Assembly: GCF_024160875.1 (NCBI RefSeq)
Contig: NZ_JAIULA010000018.1
Span: 15,057 to 58,592, forward strand
Direction of reading: 5' to 3'
Source of the DNA: Ligilactobacillus ubinensis
Lineage (GTDB): Bacteria > Bacillota > Bacilli > Lactobacillales > Lactobacillaceae
DNA length: 43,536 bases
The position numbers and the translations under genes were made by a program. Position 1 is the first letter of the stretch. Each line of letters opens with the position of its first letter. Positions 43,237 through 43,536 of the stretch are shown piece by piece. The notes under the pieces were generated by a model. The model was given only the letters and a program-made list of their open reading frames with translations. It was not told where the DNA came from and did not search any database.

Positions 43237-43536
43237 TTACTTCTCTGTATAAAAGCTTGGTGTTTCAGGGAAATCCAAGTCCTGTTTTTCTCCATCTTTA
43301 TCGAGTGATACTAACGCTGCATCAGCTGTTACTGCTGCAATATATCCATCCCATGCTGAAGGACCTTCAGGTGACAAATCTCTCGATACATGATCTACAA
43401 AATCACGGAATTCAATGTCATAGGCACTTTCGAAGCGCGCTTTCCAATCTGTTAGAATGGCTGTACTGTGTTGTGCATTTAAGCGTGTTGCTACTTGTGG
43501 TACCGTTGGTAATTCCAATACCCCTTCTTCACCTAC
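43237..43536 (-). CDS. iolG: Inositol 2-dehydrogenase, C-terminal part (5' end outside window)
   Basis: The frame is open to the window edge, so the upstream start is missing; a TTG at 43518 is not a real start. The last ~99 residues end in FRDFVDHV ... SAWDGYIAAVTADAALVSL, the characteristic C-terminus of IolG-type Gfo/Idh dehydrogenases. It is upstream of another dehydrogenase on the same strand with 48 bases between. Confidence 0.82.
   Translation of the reverse strand, partial: VGEEGVLELPTVPQVATRLNAQHSTAILTDWKARFESAYDIEFRDFVDHVSRDLSPEGPSAWDGYIAAVTADAALVSLDKDGEKQDLDFPETPSFYTEK

Overview
The window looks like a chromosomal accessory-metabolism region of a low-GC Gram-positive lactic acid bacterium, probably Lactobacillaceae. 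The evidence is AT-rich sequence with AGGAGG-type ribosome binding sites, lactose/cellobiose-, glucitol- and galactitol-family PTS genes, cre-like catabolite sites, a KxYKxGKxW surface-protein signal, an LPQTGE sortase anchor, a T-box leader and a casei-type iol cluster with iolK. The genus cannot be fixed from this sequence. Nearly every gene serves the uptake and breakdown of an unusual carbohydrate, and most operons carry their own regulator.

Layout. 1-457 (-): start of a repeat-rich surface protein, cut by the window edge. 836-3888 (-): MFS transporter, alpha/beta esterase and AraC regulator. 3947-9418: a beta-glucoside module with GH1 6-phospho-beta-glucosidase, PTS IIA, IIB and IIC on the minus strand, and two paralogous GntR regulators on the plus strand; the IIB and IIC promoters share a GTAC-type operator. 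9710-10921 (-): a solitary DUF2075 ATPase. 10922-11660: decayed DNA with a probable kduI N-terminal remnant and a clear gutQ/kdsD 3' remnant. 11661-16841 (-): glucitol (sorbitol) operon gutF-gutR-gutM-IIC-IIB-IIA. 17108-18450: complete IS256-family element with an 8-bp target duplication.

18496-28591: a divergent regulon under one LacI-type repressor (22850-23851), with near-identical palindromic operators beside both promoters. The left arm encodes a cytosolic beta-propeller protein, an L-xylulokinase-like kinase, an L-ribulose/L-xylulose-5-P 3-epimerase and an L-ribulose-5-P 4-epimerase, which together can bring L-xylulose or L-ribulose to D-xylulose-5-P. The right arm encodes a TIM-barrel isomerase, a GatC-type permease without PTS IIA or IIB partners, an amidohydrolase-2 (lactonase-like) protein, a D-2-hydroxyacid dehydrogenase and a 91-residue unknown. 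The substrate is not known and this is a good candidate for an undescribed sugar-acid or lactone pathway.

28777-30568 (-): an overlapping kdsA-kdsD pair (Kdo-8-phosphate synthase and arabinose-5-phosphate isomerase), unexpected in a Gram-positive. 30958-31851 (+): lipid kinase. 31927-33254 (-): ketopantoate-reductase-family gene behind a T-box leader whose specifier reads GTA (valine). 33285-34942 (-): LPQTGE-anchored adhesin behind a structured leader with an intrinsic terminator. 35120-43536 (-): myo-inositol cluster iolG(partial)-Gfo/Idh-YdcZ-like transporter, then from its own promoter iolB-iolC-iolD-iolJ-iolK-ABM protein-Gfo/Idh. IolK (malonate-semialdehyde decarboxylase) offers an exit that does not need IolA. 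No tRNA, rRNA or CRISPR array was found.
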